DNA of 6,618 bases from Planctomycetota bacterium (GTDB taxonomy: Bacteria; Planctomycetota; Phycisphaerae; WQYP01). Location of the stretch: NCBI GenBank assembly GCA_021780285.1, contig JAJXZA010000284.1:978-7595 (forward strand), in the 5' to 3' direction. Both the position numbers and the translations under genes were made by a program. Numbering within the stretch: position 1 is the stretch's first letter; every line of letters starts with the position of its first letter. Shown in pieces: positions 6,249 through 6,618 of this stretch. The notes beneath the pieces were generated by a model, which was not told the origin of the DNA, searched no databases, and saw nothing but the letters and a program-made list of their open reading frames with translations.

Positions 6249-6253
6249 TCCTT
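6249..6253 (-). promoter_or_regulatory. Ribosome-binding site of dut
   Basis: Minus-strand AAGGA lies 9 nt before the dut ATG at 6239. It is the best Shine-Dalgarno match in the window and fixes the dut start. Confidence 0.6.
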
Positions 6254-6287
6254 GGTGCTAGCCTGAAGTAATCGCCGGGTTGCAACA

Positions 6288-6618
6288 TTAAAGCAGCCCG
6301 ACCCATTGATCAAACACCCGCCGGCTTATGGTTTGCAGGCTCGGCAAATTGCGGGCGGTTTTTTTAATGATGGTGCGGCCGCTACCGCCGACAGAGATCA
6401 ATTCATCGCCAAATGTTTCAGCCATAGCCGCCACGGTGGTTTGCGTAACCTCCAGGTGGCAAAGCAGCCCATAGGCCGCTGCGCCAAAGCGAAAAGCCTG
6501 GCACGAAGTTAATTCGGATGTAGCCGTTCACGGGCCTGAGGGAAGTAGTGAAGGTACGGGCCGTCCGGCGAAGTGGTTGTTGACCGTCTGATACAGGAAT
6601 TCAAAGACGCTGCGTTGT
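6288..6618 (-). pseudogene. Class I glutamine amidotransferase (GMP-synthase-like), C-terminal part, frame disrupted (cut by right edge)
   Basis: The last 79 codons, read from 6527 to the TAA at 6288-6290, look like the end of a type 1 glutamine amidotransferase. They start TATSELTSCQAFRFG, continue with AYGLLCHLEVT, whose His and Glu would complete the Cys-His-Glu triad, and end in a helix (SRRVFDQWVGLL) typical of the family. Directly upstream an in-frame TGA (6528-6530) stops the frame. Beyond it the same frame reads QRSVFEFLYQTV, resembling the DPxFxxLP segment expected before a WHGD-type motif, and LLPSGP, resembling the usual LPxGA. The WHGD motif itself cannot be read in any single frame, so one or more small indels may accompany the stop. 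The nucleophile region lies outside the window. It is either a decayed gene or sequence error near the edge. It cannot act alone as an enzyme, since the N-terminal Cys domain is absent here. Confidence 0.6.

Noticed and set aside
6270..6311. TTGATC-17-TAATGT as a separate dut promoter.
   Set aside because: Only 4/6 and 3/6 matches to consensus, inside the end of the amidotransferase frame.
1..6618. CRISPR arrays, tRNAs, insertion sequences, attachment sites and toxin-antitoxin pairs.
   Set aside because: No regularly spaced repeats, no tRNA-like cloverleaf, no transposase motifs or terminal inverted repeats were found by eye on either strand.

Overview
The window carries four complete protein genes and two genes cut by its edges. 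The organism is probably a member of the Planctomycetota, perhaps Phycisphaerae-like. That guess rests on a rhomboid protease with a C-terminal TPR-like tail, an AraC regulator divergent from a secreted glycoside hydrolase, a lipoprotein-type TolC homologue and moderately high G+C. No rRNA or marker gene is present, so the assignment is inference only.

Layout, left to right. (1) Positions 1-432, minus strand: N-terminal 144 codons of a TolC/CzcC-family outer-membrane efflux lipoprotein, running off the left edge. (2) Positions 433-648: a regulatory spacer with a plausible promoter for the efflux gene, overlapped by a perfect 12-bp palindrome, and a terminator-like hairpin behind the rhomboid gene. 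(3) Positions 649-1851, minus: rhomboid intramembrane serine protease with a cytoplasmic TPR-like tail and its own near-consensus sigma70-type promoter. (4) Positions 2143-4500, minus: large secreted GH59 (galactocerebrosidase-family) glycosidase with an extra F5/8C-like C-terminal domain. (5) Positions 4501-4821: divergent control region. (6) Positions 4822-5727, plus: AraC-family regulator, very likely the local regulator of the GH59 gene. (7) Positions 5728-5780: convergent spacer almost filled by a strong stem-loop. (8) Positions 5781-6239, minus: dUTPase (dut). (9) Positions 6288-6618, minus: C-terminal part of a class I glutamine amidotransferase whose frame is broken by an in-frame TGA, 48 bp upstream of dut.

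The functional unit that stands out is the divergent AraC/GH59 pair: a sugar-responsive regulator beside a secreted beta-galactosidase/galactosylceramidase-like enzyme with an added carbohydrate-binding-type domain. The other genes look like independent housekeeping, membrane or efflux functions. No CRISPR array, insertion sequence, tRNA or recognisable defence system was seen. The most unusual observations are the extended GH59 architecture, the palindrome on the efflux promoter, the repeats upstream of the AraC gene, the 16-bp intergenic stem and the disrupted amidotransferase.
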